The notes under the pieces are model-generated. The model ran no database searches. It saw nothing but the letters and a program-made list of their open reading frames with translations, and was not told the DNA's origin. A stretch of 64,000 bases of DNA from Levilactobacillus hammesii DSM 16381 (GTDB taxonomy: Bacteria > Bacillota > Bacilli > Lactobacillales > Lactobacillaceae): the NCBI RefSeq assembly GCF_001434395.1, contig NZ_AZFS01000046.1, positions 203,215 to 267,214 on the forward strand, in the 5' to 3' direction. Position numbers and translations under genes: made by a program. This document shows positions 8,925-17,864 of this stretch, in pieces; within the stretch, counting starts at the first letter, position 1, and every line of letters starts with the position of its first letter.

Positions 8925-8943
8925 CCATATTTTAAAGATTCGT

Positions 8944-9315
8944 TTAAACTATTAAAGTTAGTAAAACGAGTAACGTCACGAGGGCTGGCATTCCCTGAAT
9001 CCAAAAGATTTCTTTTTTGGCGGTGAAACTACCATAGATGGCAACAATGACAATGAAAATGAGTAAAACGGCAGTTGCAATCAAACTGGCATGGCCGGAT
9101 AAGACCCATTGTAAAGCGATCAGACTGAGTCCCAACATGCCATTGTAGATGCCTTGGTTACCTAGGGCGGTCTGGGCTTCCGGACGCTGCACGAAGCTAG
9201 GCGACATGCCAAAGGCCTTTGATTGCGTGGCGGGACTGCCCCACATTTCCAAGCCCATGATACCTAAATGTTCAATAGCGACAATGTAAATTAGAGTAAC
9301 AAGTAGAATGTGCAT
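8944..9315 (-). CDS. DUF1304 family membrane protein
   Basis: This 123-residue protein has about four membrane helices. It shows the DUF1304 pattern: EHLGIMGLEMWG at the N-terminus, QTALGNQGIYNGMLG in the middle and WIQGMPALVTLLV near the end. The family is common in lactobacilli but has no established function. AGAAAGAAGGAAT precedes the start. Confidence 0.8.
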   Translation of the reverse strand: MHILLVTLIYIVAIEHLGIMGLEMWGSPATQSKAFGMSPSFVQRPEAQTALGNQGIYNGMLGLSLIALQWVLSGHASLIATAVLLIFIVIVAIYGSFTAKKEIFWIQGMPALVTLLVLLTLIV

Positions 9316-9531
9316 TAGTAATTCCTTCTTTCTGTTAGCGTAAGGTGGTAAAATTAATAGTGTCCAGGGGTCACCGGTTAAACATGAATTTGTTGAGACT
9401 TTAAGCTAATTTTTAGTTTGGCGTGTAGAATAATAATTAAGTAATATGTGCCAGGGGAGCTCAGACGTTTTGGGGAGACATGAATCGCTTCACATCAACC
9501 TTTATGGCAAATTTGAATGGAGGAATTATTT

Positions 9532-10026
9532 ATGAGACTCCTAGACTTAAGTGGACAACAATTCGGCAGACTGACGGTTATCCGGCGGGATGGTACGGCA
9601 AAGAACGGGAACGCAACGTGGCTGTGTAAGTGTAGCTGTGGCAATTTAGTCACGGTTGACAGTTATCGGTTACGTCATGGGATTACCGTGAGTTGCGGGT
9701 GCTACCGGCGTGACATCAGTAAGGCTCGGCTCACCAAGGATCCCCGGACGCGCAAGCAGATTGGCAATGCCACAAACTTGCCATTAGTGAATGGGTCTAA
9801 CGTTGCCGCACTGACCAAGATTAGCTCCCGTAATATTTCGGGGGTCATTGGGGTCAGTTTTGATAAGCGCTCAGGTAAGTGGGCAGCACGTTTATTTTAC
9901 CATGGCCGTTACGTTTTGAACCAAACTTTTAGTGATTTTAACGATGCCGTCGCCGCAAGACGTCAGGCAGAACAACAGTTAAACCAACAAGAGAGTTTTA
10001 AGATTGAAGAATCCGCTGAAGGCTAA
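9532..10026 (+). CDS. AP2-domain DNA-binding protein with zinc-ribbon-like N-terminus
   Basis: This 164-residue protein resembles phage-type AP2/HNH-associated proteins. Residues 1-65 have the pattern GQQFGRLTVIRRDG, then four cysteines (CKCSCGN and SCGCYRRD) able to bind zinc. Residues about 105-155 (SGVIGVSFDKRSGKWAARL...) match the AP2 DNA-binding fold. No HNH nuclease motif is visible. The start is ATG 9532, because GGAGGA lies 7 bases upstream, inside the longer frame that begins at 9517. It stands alone, which suggests a relic of a mobile element kept as a single gene. Confidence 0.75.
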   Translation: MRLLDLSGQQFGRLTVIRRDGTAKNGNATWLCKCSCGNLVTVDSYRLRHGITVSCGCYRRDISKARLTKDPRTRKQIGNATNLPLVNGSNVAALTKISSRNISGVIGVSFDKRSGKWAARLFYHGRYVLNQTFSDFNDAVAARRQAEQQLNQQESFKIEESAEG

Positions 10027-10052
10027 TCAGCGCGTTTTACCAGTCAGCATAG

Positions 10053-10089
10053 AAGCCAAGCAGTCGGTCCGTTGTGGAGCGGCTTTTTT
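10053..10089 (+). terminator. Probable terminator
   Basis: AAGCC (10053-10057) pairs with GGCTT before a run of six T. The stem is short and the loop large, so this call is weak. Confidence 0.45.
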
Positions 10090-10173
10090 GGTGCTTCCGG
10101 GTGAGAATCATTGACGTTTTGCGGTTAGATTGGGTATGCTGGAACTAGTTGAGAATGTGAGAGGAAGGGTAAC

Positions 10174-11562
10174 ATGGAATATCGTGAAGAAGCGGATACC
10201 TTGGGGACGGTGCAGGTGCCAGCAACGGCCTTGTGGGGGGCACAGACGGAGCGTAGCCGCCATAATTTTACAACGGGACCGCTCATGCCACTCCCGATGA
10301 TTCGGGCCTTGCTACAGATTAAGCGGGCCGCCGCGACGGCCAACCGTGATTTGGGCGAGATTCGCGAGGAAAAGGCCCAGCTGATTATCCGGGCCACCAC
10401 GGACCTACTGGCTTTACCGGATGCCCAATTGCGGCCGGACTTCCCGCTTCACGTCTATCAGACGGGCTCGGGGACGCAGACCAATATGAACGTCAACGAG
10501 GTCATTGCCCACCAGACGGCGTCCTACGATCCCACGAGTGGCGTGTTACCTAATGACGACGTGAATCACGGGCAGAGTTCCAATGACGTGTTTCCCACGG
10601 CCATGGCAATCACGGCGAGAGTGGCGGTTCGCCAATTGGAGGGGGCCGTGCAACACCTCATGGATGAGTTGGCCGTGAAGCAGGCGGCCTACCAGAATGT
10701 GGTGAAGATTGGTCGGACTCACCTGCAGGACGCGACGCCACTGACGTTTGGTCAGGAGGTCAGCGGTTGGGTCAGCATGTTGGAACACGACTGGGATTAT
10801 CTAAAATCCCTAGATGATTCATTGCTGGAATTGCCGATTGGTGGGACCGCCGTGGGCACGGGACTCAATGCCGCCCCGGGATTTGCAACGATGGTGGCTG
10901 AACAACTGAGTAAGGCCTACGATCAACCCTTTACGGCTAAGACCAATAAGTTCTTTGGTTTGGCCGCGCATTCTGGCCTGAACGTGGTCCACGGTGGTTT
11001 GAAGACGTTGGCGAGTGATCTCTTGAAGATTGCCAATGATGTGCGTTTTCTTGCCAGTGGTCCGCGAGCGGGATACAATGAGCTCAATATTCCCGCCAAC
11101 GAGCCGGGTTCGTCAATCATGCCGGGGAAGGTCAATCCCACGCAGGCCGAGGCACTGACCATGGCGGCGACGCGCGTGATGGGAAATGACGTGACCCTAA
11201 CGATTGCCGCCTCCCAGGGGAATTTTGAAATGAATGTCTATAAACCCGTCATTATTGAAACTTTCTTGGAATCGACAGACCTTTTGACGGGAACGGTGAT
11301 GGGCTTCGCAGATAAAATGATTCATGGGTTAACCGTGAATGCCGATCATATGGCCGAGCTCGTCGATCAGTCGCTGATGACCGTGACCGCACTGTCACCT
11401 TATATTGGCTACCATGCGAGTGCCGAGATTGCGCAGTTAGCCGAGCGGGAAGGCCTGACGCTTCGCGATGCTGCCGTCCAATCGGGAAAGGTTTCGGCGG
11501 AACAGTTTGATCAGTGGGTTAAGCCGCTGGCGATGACGAATAGTAAACGACCGATGAACTAA
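10174..11562 (+). CDS. fumC: Class II fumarate hydratase
   Basis: This 462-residue enzyme interconverts fumarate and malate in the cytoplasm. The family signature GSSIMPGKVNPTQ is at about residue 313. Other conserved segments are ALWGAQTERSRHNF near residue 18, QTGSGTQTNMNVNEV near 97, GQSSNDVFPTAM near 130 and GRTHLQDATPLTFGQE near 180. In lactobacilli it works in the malate-fumarate-succinate branch rather than a full TCA cycle. GAGAGGAAGGGTAAC precedes the ATG. It is monocistronic and ends at a strong terminator. Confidence 0.95.
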   Translation: MEYREEADTLGTVQVPATALWGAQTERSRHNFTTGPLMPLPMIRALLQIKRAAATANRDLGEIREEKAQLIIRATTDLLALPDAQLRPDFPLHVYQTGSGTQTNMNVNEVIAHQTASYDPTSGVLPNDDVNHGQSSNDVFPTAMAITARVAVRQLEGAVQHLMDELAVKQAAYQNVVKIGRTHLQDATPLTFGQEVSGWVSMLEHDWDYLKSLDDSLLELPIGGTAVGTGLNAAPGFATMVAEQLSKAYDQPFTAKTNKFFGLAAHSGLNVVHGGLKTLASDLLKIANDVRFLASGPRAGYNELNIPANEPGSSIMPGKVNPTQAEALTMAATRVMGNDVTLTIAASQGNFEMNVYKPVIIETFLESTDLLTGTVMGFADKMIHGLTVNADHMAELVDQSLMTVTALSPYIGYHASAEIAQLAEREGLTLRDAAVQSGKVSAEQFDQWVKPLAMTNSKRPMN

Positions 11563-11587
11563 CTGATGAAAATATAATGAAAAGTTT

Positions 11588-11629
11588 GGCCGTAGCTCTT
11601 GAGAAAAATGTCTAGAGCTACGGCCTTTC
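11588..11629 (+). terminator. Intrinsic terminator after fumC
   Basis: GGCCGTAGCTCT pairs with AGAGCTACGGCC, followed by TTT. The loop is about 16 bases. Confidence 0.8.
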
Positions 11630-11757
11630 ATATGAGTTATGCGAATGAGAAGAAGGAAAATGGTTTATTGTGTATAATGCAGCTAAACGATGGATTGAAA
11701 AAGTTTGTTACCTTTTGATGTCGCCATACGTTGGTTAAGTGTAGGGGGGAGGAAAGT

Positions 11758-12237
11758 ATGCGGCTAAACCAGTACGAGAACCAATTGGCGCAATTAACCG
11801 TTGATCTACGGCATTATTTGGTTCACAGGGGTGTACAACCGGAGACCGCTGAAGATATTTGCCAAGATGTTTTTATTAAACTACTGGAGATGGAGCTGGT
11901 GTTACCGATGAGTGAGCTACGACCCTATATTTATCGTGTTGCGTGGACGACCTATCTCGATCATTATCGCCGAACACGTCGATATCACGAATTGGTTGCA
12001 GCTTATTTACGGCCAGTCGAAGAAGGCTCGGAGACAGAACCTGAGTTGCCATTAGCTGACCAGTTAGAGGGCGTTTCGCCACAAGAGCTTCAGTTGTTGC
12101 TTTTACGTTACGATCAGGACTTACCACTTCGGGAAATAGCGGTCAGATTGGGGATTAAAACTACTGCAGCTAAAATGCGTTTACATCGGATTCATCGGAA
12201 ACTAGAAAAGAAGATGCGGAGGCACAAAAATGAATGA
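11758..12237 (+). CDS. ECF-type RNA polymerase sigma factor
   Basis: This 159-residue sigma-70 family protein has region 2 (ETAEDICQDVFIKLLEME and LRPYIYRVAWTTYLDHYRR, about residues 30-80) and region 4 (LLLRYDQDLPLREIAVRLGIKTTAAKMRLHRIHRKLEK, about 112-150). It would direct RNA polymerase to a small regulon, probably an envelope stress response. ATG 11758 is chosen because GGGGGAGGAAAGT is just upstream. Its last codons overlap the next gene by 8 nt, the usual arrangement with an anti-sigma partner. Confidence 0.85.
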   Translation: MRLNQYENQLAQLTVDLRHYLVHRGVQPETAEDICQDVFIKLLEMELVLPMSELRPYIYRVAWTTYLDHYRRTRRYHELVAAYLRPVEEGSETEPELPLADQLEGVSPQELQLLLLRYDQDLPLREIAVRLGIKTTAAKMRLHRIHRKLEKKMRRHKNE

Positions 12238-13171
12238 GAGTAAAAAATTTCGACAATTAGCTTTAAGGATGAAGCTGCGTCGGTGGATAGTTACGGTGCT
12301 GATCGCCGTGATCGTAGTCCTGGTAGCTATTCCGGTGACCTACAAGTTGACGCAGATGCGAGCAGCTAAGGTATCAACTGAAATTATGCGAGATATGGAA
12401 ATGAATGATCAGTTGATTTCGCCGAACATCGAAGTCAGCGATCAATACTTAGGAAATACTTCAGTGCTGGGGGGACAAGTGATTAGTCACAGGTATAAGG
12501 AAATTGAGGGGTATCGCGTGCCATGGTCTGCGGTCACTCGCGATTATTCGTGGTTGACTGGGGGGAGTCGTTCACTTAGTAATGCCACGGATCAGAATGA
12601 AGCAAGTTTATACGATCGTGAGACTGAACAAAAAATTCCAATGTTTTTTAATCAACGGGCTACGAGACCTAACTTAAAAGCAACTCATGATCTCACCAAG
12701 ATTGCGCAGGCAAAAAATGCCGTGGTTGAGATTGCCCTGACTTTTGACCGGCCGTTAACGTATCAACAGGTGCAAGCAAAATTACCAGCTGGTTTGCATT
12801 CACAATGGTACTGGATTGGTGTAAGTGGCACAGCCGATCCAACAGCGATGGACAATAACTTGTTAGGACTTAGTGTTAAGGACAAAATAAAGCATCACCG
12901 TCTGCCAGAACGACTGACTCAAGATGACTACCGTAGCTTTTATCAGGGACTGAAGTATGCAGCCAGCCATACCTCAAATATTGTTTTCGATGACTTTAGT
13001 CTGTATAAGTATGCGGGGCAGTATGCCAGACGTTATTCTACCGCCAATCGAGCCAAATTCGCCGGTGTCATCGTCACGGGGAACAGCGAGGATTTCCGGT
13101 CCCTGAGCAAGGCCAACTGGATCTACGCGAGTTCGGCCGGGTTCTTTAAGCAGCGCACGGCGATAAAATGA
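12230..13171 (+). CDS. Membrane-anchored sigma factor regulator (anti-sigma)
   Basis: This 313-residue protein has one membrane helix at about residues 20-40 (WIVTVLIAVIVVLVAIPVTY) behind a short basic cytoplasmic part, then a large extracellular domain. It resembles proteins with Sigma_reg_N and Sigma_reg_C domains found beside ECF sigma factors in Firmicutes. The ORF overlaps the sigma gene by 8 nt, so the two are translationally coupled. It most likely holds the sigma factor at the membrane until an envelope signal arrives. Confidence 0.72.
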   Translation: MNESKKFRQLALRMKLRRWIVTVLIAVIVVLVAIPVTYKLTQMRAAKVSTEIMRDMEMNDQLISPNIEVSDQYLGNTSVLGGQVISHRYKEIEGYRVPWSAVTRDYSWLTGGSRSLSNATDQNEASLYDRETEQKIPMFFNQRATRPNLKATHDLTKIAQAKNAVVEIALTFDRPLTYQQVQAKLPAGLHSQWYWIGVSGTADPTAMDNNLLGLSVKDKIKHHRLPERLTQDDYRSFYQGLKYAASHTSNIVFDDFSLYKYAGQYARRYSTANRAKFAGVIVTGNSEDFRSLSKANWIYASSAGFFKQRTAIK

Positions 13172-13177
13172 CAGAAC

Positions 13178-13207
13178 GATGAGAAAACTCTTGACATTTT
13201 TCTCATC
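13178..13207 (+). promoter_or_regulatory. Promoter with a palindrome around the -35 box
   Basis: A perfect 10-bp inverted repeat (13178-13187 GATGAGAAAA, 13198-13207 TTTTCTCATC) surrounds TTGACA (13191-13196). A -10-like TAATGT lies 17 bases downstream. It could be a repressor site for the peptidase gene or a weak terminator of the sigma operon. Confidence 0.55.
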
Positions 13208-13292
13208 AAAGATTAATGTTAAGGGCAATCGCGTAACGTGAATCAAGTCACGAGTTCCCGCCAAGTGAGTTGCGCGTAAATTTAAGGAGCGA

Positions 13293-14666
13293 ATGTTTAT
13301 GCCAGAGAAAACTACCGATGCATTACGAACCGCCATTGACCAGGCCTTACAAGCCAATCGACCACGGTTAGCCAAATATTTAAGTATTGAAACGGTCGCT
13401 GCCAAGCACCTCGGGATCGAGGAAACGGTTAGCGTCATTGAACAATCCTTTCAAGAATTGGGTGCGGAGGTAACGGTCTGGCGGGACATTCCGGGAAGTA
13501 ATCCTTTTGTATTTGCGACGCTGCCAGCGGGGCCTAACGGCAATGCCGATAAGACGCTGCTGTTCTACAACCACTACGATGTCCAACCGGCCGAACCGCT
13601 TGATGAATGGGAGAGTGATCCCTTTACCCTGACGGAGAAGAACGGCCAGTACGTGGCACGGGGTGTTTCCGATGACAAAGGGGAACTGATGGTGCGGCTG
13701 TCTGCGGTCAAGGCGTTACAGAACACGACGGGTCTGCCTTGCAACCTGAAATTCATCCTCGAAGGTGAGGAAGAAGTTGGGAGTCCCCACATCGCACCCA
13801 TGACCAAGAAACATGGTGCCGATTTGGCTGCCGACGCGGTGGTCTGGGAGACCGGTGGCAAAGATGCCGATGAGAATTTTCAGGTGACCTGTGGTGTGAA
13901 GGGGACGGCGAGCTTTAACGTGACCGCCAAGTCGGCCGAAAGCGATCTGCATTCTTCACTCGCTGCCTTCGTGGACAACGCGGTATGGCGGCTCGTACAA
14001 GGCCTCGCAACCTTACGGGGGCCTAAAGGTGAGGTCCTGGTTGACGGCTTTTACGACGGGGTTAAGCCCCTGACGCCGACCGAGCAGGCAGCCATTGATC
14101 AGTTATCGTTTAATGAAGCTGCTACTCGGCAAAACTTTGGCCTAAAGTTACCGTTCATTTCGGATAAGCCAGCCGAGGCCCTGATCAATCGGTCAACAAT
14201 TACCATTAACGGGATTTCCGGTGGCTATGAAGGTGACGGCCTGAAGACGGTTCTGCCCAAGCAGGCCCGGGCACAACTGGACTGTCGCTTAGTTCCAGGA
14301 CAAGATCCCGAGCACATCTCGGAACTGGTTCAAGCGCAACTGGATAAGAATGGCTTTAGTGATCTCCACGTTTCCTATAACCAAGGGGAACCGGCCTTTC
14401 GTTCCGATCTGACGGACACCTTCGTTCAGACCGCGGTTGCCACGGCACACGAGGTCTATGGGGATGCGGTGAAATTAGTGCCGAATGCCGGTGGGAGTGG
14501 GCCAGAAGCCCCCTTTGCCGAGACAGTGGGCGCGCCGATTGTGTCGGTGGGCTCAACCTGGGCTGGTTCTGGTGCCCATGCGCCTAATGAAAACGTGCGG
14601 GTGAAGGACTTCACGCAAGCCGCACGTTATACGGCACAGCTATTACAGAATTTTGGACAAGCTTAA
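13293..14666 (+). CDS. M20 family zinc metallopeptidase
   Basis: This 457-residue cytoplasmic M20 hydrolase probably cleaves dipeptides or N-acyl amino acids. Metal and catalytic motifs are visible: FYNHYDVQP near residue 90, RGVSDDKGE near 126, and EGEEEVGSPH near 156. The dimerisation domain follows (KGTASFNVTAKSAESDLHSS). The C-terminal GSGPEAPFAE and the AHAPNENVRV segment carry the last metal ligand. AAGGAGCG precedes two nearby ATGs (13293 and 13299), and either could be used. Confidence 0.88.
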   Translation: MFMPEKTTDALRTAIDQALQANRPRLAKYLSIETVAAKHLGIEETVSVIEQSFQELGAEVTVWRDIPGSNPFVFATLPAGPNGNADKTLLFYNHYDVQPAEPLDEWESDPFTLTEKNGQYVARGVSDDKGELMVRLSAVKALQNTTGLPCNLKFILEGEEEVGSPHIAPMTKKHGADLAADAVVWETGGKDADENFQVTCGVKGTASFNVTAKSAESDLHSSLAAFVDNAVWRLVQGLATLRGPKGEVLVDGFYDGVKPLTPTEQAAIDQLSFNEAATRQNFGLKLPFISDKPAEALINRSTITINGISGGYEGDGLKTVLPKQARAQLDCRLVPGQDPEHISELVQAQLDKNGFSDLHVSYNQGEPAFRSDLTDTFVQTAVATAHEVYGDAVKLVPNAGGSGPEAPFAETVGAPIVSVGSTWAGSGAHAPNENVRVKDFTQAARYTAQLLQNFGQA

Positions 14667-14700
14667 CTTTCAATAAATCGATTGCAGAGAGAGTCGGTTG

Positions 14701-14767
14701 AACTCAAAAACTGGCGTTATCGGTCTCATCGTATGATGAGGACTGATAACGCCAGTTTTTTTGAGTT
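14701..14767. terminator. Bidirectional terminator
   Basis: AACTCAAAAACTGGCGTTAT pairs along its full length with the complementary right arm ending in TTTTTTTGAGTT. It sits between the convergent M20 peptidase and NlpC/P60 genes. Confidence 0.88.
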
Positions 14768-14772
14768 AAATA

Positions 14773-15381
14773 TTAGTTAACGGTGATGTAGAAGCTGGCT
14801 GGCCAGTAGGTTTGACTAAAGACGCCAATACCATCGGATTCGTTTTGGGCGGCAACGTATTTACCGTTACCTAAAGAAATTCCGTCATGGTAGGGCGCAC
14901 TGTCGGAACCCCAGAAGAGGATGGCACCGGCTGGGGCGTTGGCGACATCGTAGTGGTGCGTTCCCAGGTTCGTTTGTTGGTAAGTCGTCCGGGCACTTAA
15001 ACCAAAGGCGTATTGAACCAAACCAGAACAGTCGAAGCCACTCATGGAGCTGCCACCGAAGACGTAAGGCACCCCGCTATTCGCCACGGCCAGGGCCTTC
15101 GCTACGGCGCCACTGGTGTTGGCAGTTGTGGTCGCGGTTGAAGTCGTCGTAGACGTGTTGGCTGTGGTATGGGCGTAGCTGGTATTTTGAACGCCAGTGC
15201 TCGTCGTCCGGTTCGTGGTTGGGGCTGGCGTGCTAACTTGCGTGGTTGGTGTGGTGTTGGTGCTGGTGGTCGTGCTCATGTGGGCAGAAGCCGTCGTGGT
15301 TCCGGCAAATAATAAGGCCGCCGCACCAAGCGTTGTTAATAAGACTTTAGTCGTTGTGGTATTGATAAAGGTCACTCGCAA
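14773..15381 (-). CDS. Secreted NlpC/P60 cell-wall hydrolase
   Basis: This 202-residue protein has a signal peptide (about residues 1-33, ending ASA), then a Thr/Ser/Asn-rich linker to about residue 85, and a C-terminal NlpC/P60 domain. The catalytic cysteine is in GFDCSGLVQYAFG (about residue 117), with the histidine in APYHDGISLGNGKYVAA. It probably cuts peptide bonds in peptidoglycan stems. The low-complexity linker should span the wall. No separate wall-binding domain such as LysM is visible. Confidence 0.88.
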   Translation of the reverse strand: MRVTFINTTTTKVLLTTLGAAALLFAGTTTASAHMSTTTSTNTTPTTQVSTPAPTTNRTTSTGVQNTSYAHTTANTSTTTSTATTTANTSGAVAKALAVANSGVPYVFGGSSMSGFDCSGLVQYAFGLSARTTYQQTNLGTHHYDVANAPAGAILFWGSDSAPYHDGISLGNGKYVAAQNESDGIGVFSQTYWPASFYITVN

Positions 15382-15729
15382 TCTTCTAAGTATTTGGTAG
15401 CCAATTAGCTGACTACAAAATTTAGTATAGCGAAGAAAAATTGCGGGGGCGTATCAGTCAAGTGACAAACCAAAACCGGTTAGATGACAGGATATGTCAG
15501 ACGACTTGGACAATTGGTTAGGACAGTTGCTTAACGGGTGATGAATTTATTGGGTGTATTAAGAAGATATTTAATCAGCATCCTAATTGAGAAAGGGAAG
15601 GGTGATATACTAATGCCAATATGTGAATGAATTAACAATTGATTTGCGCGAAGTTAACCAGTTGTTACGAGCCTGAATTTTCCTGACGTGTTGGCAAGCG
15701 ATGGTTGAAGATATGAGGAGGAAAGACCG
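15382..15729. other. Divergent intergenic region
   Basis: This 348-base gap contains the promoters of two divergent exported proteins. A TATACT box at about 15607 is a plausible -10 for the plus-strand gene, but no convincing -35 was seen. No ORF or repeat was recognised. Confidence 0.4.
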
Positions 15730-17733
15730 ATGACATGTCGAAGTGGCTGGGGGATCAAAGTCATATTAGCTGTAAGTTTGGCCGTGATTGGTGCCGGTGG
15801 AATCAGTATCGCTCGGGCTGATGTCTCCCCTGGACAAGTGCAGGTGGCGTCAGTAGCCGCCACTACAACGTTGAATGAGGCGTTGCCCGACGGCGGTGAT
15901 TCGGAAATCGTGAAGGCAGCGATCCTTAAGAGCGATCAGGACAAGTATGCCGGCGATACCAGCCACCAAGGGCTTAGTGGGAGTAGCACGTTACAGGATG
16001 TTGCAGCAGAACAGCTCATCGTAAAGATCACGACGAACCTAGATTCATATGCCGCGTTAGAAAAGGTGGCCGATCAGTTTAGTGGATTAGTCGTTAACAA
16101 CCAACAGAATTTTGATTCGGCAGAAATGACAGCGATTACACAGGCGTTCTTGGCAAACCGCACGACGGGAACCGAACTTGCCGCATTGGGTTTCTCTAAC
16201 GATGGGGTGACCACAGCTGACTTGGCGACGTTGTTACAGACGATTGATGAGGCCAATTCTGCCGCTACGATTAAGTATCTCCTGCTTAATCGGAACCCAA
16301 TCACGGATTTCTCATCATGGGTGACGTTTAAGAGCACAGCAGCCACCAAGGATAAAATTGCCGGTTTAAATGCGGATGTCTTAAAGAACCCGGATGGTCA
16401 GCCCATCTCAACGGGGATTACGTTGGCACCACAGATGCTAAAGGATGGTATTATCGAGTTGCCGTTTACTGAGCTTAACGAATTTAATGGTACCTTTTTA
16501 ACCAGTAGCACGGACAATGTCGTCTCAGGGCTTAAATTCTATAATCAAGCCACTAATCATGATGATATTGATCAAGCAGCTCAGCTCGATAGTGAAAATG
16601 TTTCGGGTGTTGATCAAGCACTTCAGTCAGAAGTTATCTCTTCACAAAAAGATTTTCCATATTGGTCCAACATGGTAGGGATAGATGAGACTCATAAAAA
16701 AATTAATCTTAGCACGTACGATGTTCTTTTCTATGATCAAGAACAAATATATCAGACGAATACAAATGCGCCAGAGGTTAATTCATATGTAGAAGATTGT
16801 CAGAACCAAGGCTATACGTTCAAGTATCCTGATCTTCAGGAAAGGACAACGCCACCCAATGGCGAGCACCTCTTTATTGCGCACGTTCCAGCAGGCGCTA
16901 AGCAAGTGCAAATTCGGGTCTTAACGGAAGCACTTGGGAATACAGCAACTTATACCCAGATTTACACCATTCCCATCAAACTCGAACCAACGACACCGAC
17001 CGCGTTCAATCATGCTGAGTCCAGTAGTAGTTCGGCCGACTCGGCAACAATCGATACCAAGCCGGTAGCCAAAGTAAAACTGGTTTACGCCACCAAGAAG
17101 ATCGGTCTCTATCAACACCCTGATTTTACAAAGACTACGCGTCAGCGCTGGTATAGCCAACAACCGCGTGTTCACCGTCCCATGTTTAAGGTGACCGGCG
17201 AGGCGGCATCTAAACAGGGGACCCCGCGGTATCTGGTGAAGGATGTTAACCGGGAGTCTAAGACGTATGGCAAAACAGGATATATCACCAAGCGGGCGAC
17301 ATATGTGACACCGGCTTATTATGCTAAAGCGCCGGCTAAGGTCACGATCATTGCGCCCAAGGGCGTCAATGCTTATCGACGTGTTGCGTTAACCGGTAAG
17401 GTCAAACACTATCGTCAAGGACAGGTGCTGCCAATTGTCGGTATAACCCAGCATCACTTGACCACGCGTTTTCAACTGCAGGATGGCACTTACGTAACGG
17501 CTAACAAGAAGTTGGTACAATCCGGACGGCTACCAATGGTCAAAAAGGTTGCGGCGAAGACGAAAATTAATCGTTACCAAGACGTTAACCTCAAACGTCA
17601 GTCGAAAGTCTTCCGCAAAGGGACGCAGATCGCCGTCTTGGGCTATGATTTCAGCACACATGGCGCTCAGCGCTACCGGGTCGCCGGCGGCTATGTCACG
17701 GCTAATCCTAAATTGGTTAAAGTGATCAAGTAG
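15730..17733 (+). CDS. Large secreted surface protein with DUF5776-like C-terminal modules
   Basis: This 667-residue exported protein has a signal peptide (about residues 1-31, ending ARA). The middle has no recognised enzyme motifs. The C-terminal third, from about residue 445, contains three related SH3-like modules (KKIGLYQHPDF..., KGVNAYRRVALT..., TKINRYQDVNLK...), each ending in a GYITK or YVTANPKLV strand, as in DUF5776 surface proteins of lactobacilli. They probably attach the protein to the wall. Bases 16540-16860 are visibly more AT-rich and use different codons from the flanks, which suggests a mosaic. AGGAGGAAAGACC precedes the ATG. Confidence 0.75.
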   Translation: MTCRSGWGIKVILAVSLAVIGAGGISIARADVSPGQVQVASVAATTTLNEALPDGGDSEIVKAAILKSDQDKYAGDTSHQGLSGSSTLQDVAAEQLIVKITTNLDSYAALEKVADQFSGLVVNNQQNFDSAEMTAITQAFLANRTTGTELAALGFSNDGVTTADLATLLQTIDEANSAATIKYLLLNRNPITDFSSWVTFKSTAATKDKIAGLNADVLKNPDGQPISTGITLAPQMLKDGIIELPFTELNEFNGTFLTSSTDNVVSGLKFYNQATNHDDIDQAAQLDSENVSGVDQALQSEVISSQKDFPYWSNMVGIDETHKKINLSTYDVLFYDQEQIYQTNTNAPEVNSYVEDCQNQGYTFKYPDLQERTTPPNGEHLFIAHVPAGAKQVQIRVLTEALGNTATYTQIYTIPIKLEPTTPTAFNHAESSSSSADSATIDTKPVAKVKLVYATKKIGLYQHPDFTKTTRQRWYSQQPRVHRPMFKVTGEAASKQGTPRYLVKDVNRESKTYGKTGYITKRATYVTPAYYAKAPAKVTIIAPKGVNAYRRVALTGKVKHYRQGQVLPIVGITQHHLTTRFQLQDGTYVTANKKLVQSGRLPMVKKVAAKTKINRYQDVNLKRQSKVFRKGTQIAVLGYDFSTHGAQRYRVAGGYVTANPKLVKVIK

Positions 17734-17751
17734 CATTTGTAAACAGACCAG

Positions 17752-17793
17752 AACGGCCCCCAGCTGATGGTTATCACCAGTTGGGGGCCGTTT
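17752..17793 (+). terminator. Intrinsic terminator
   Basis: AACGGCCCCCAGCTG pairs with CAGTTGGGGGCCGTT, followed by T. It ends the DUF5776 protein gene. Confidence 0.85.
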
Positions 17794-17827
17794 GTTGGTT
17801 AGAAAGGTACCAAATTTTGGGCAAAAT

Positions 17828-17858
17828 AAAAACCCGTCAGTCGCGCAACTAACGGGTT
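17828..17858 (-). terminator. tmRNA terminator
   Basis: On the minus strand AACCCGT pairs with ACGGGTT around a 14-base loop, followed by TTTATTTT, directly after the tmRNA 3' end. Confidence 0.8.
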
Positions 17859-17864
17859 AAATGA

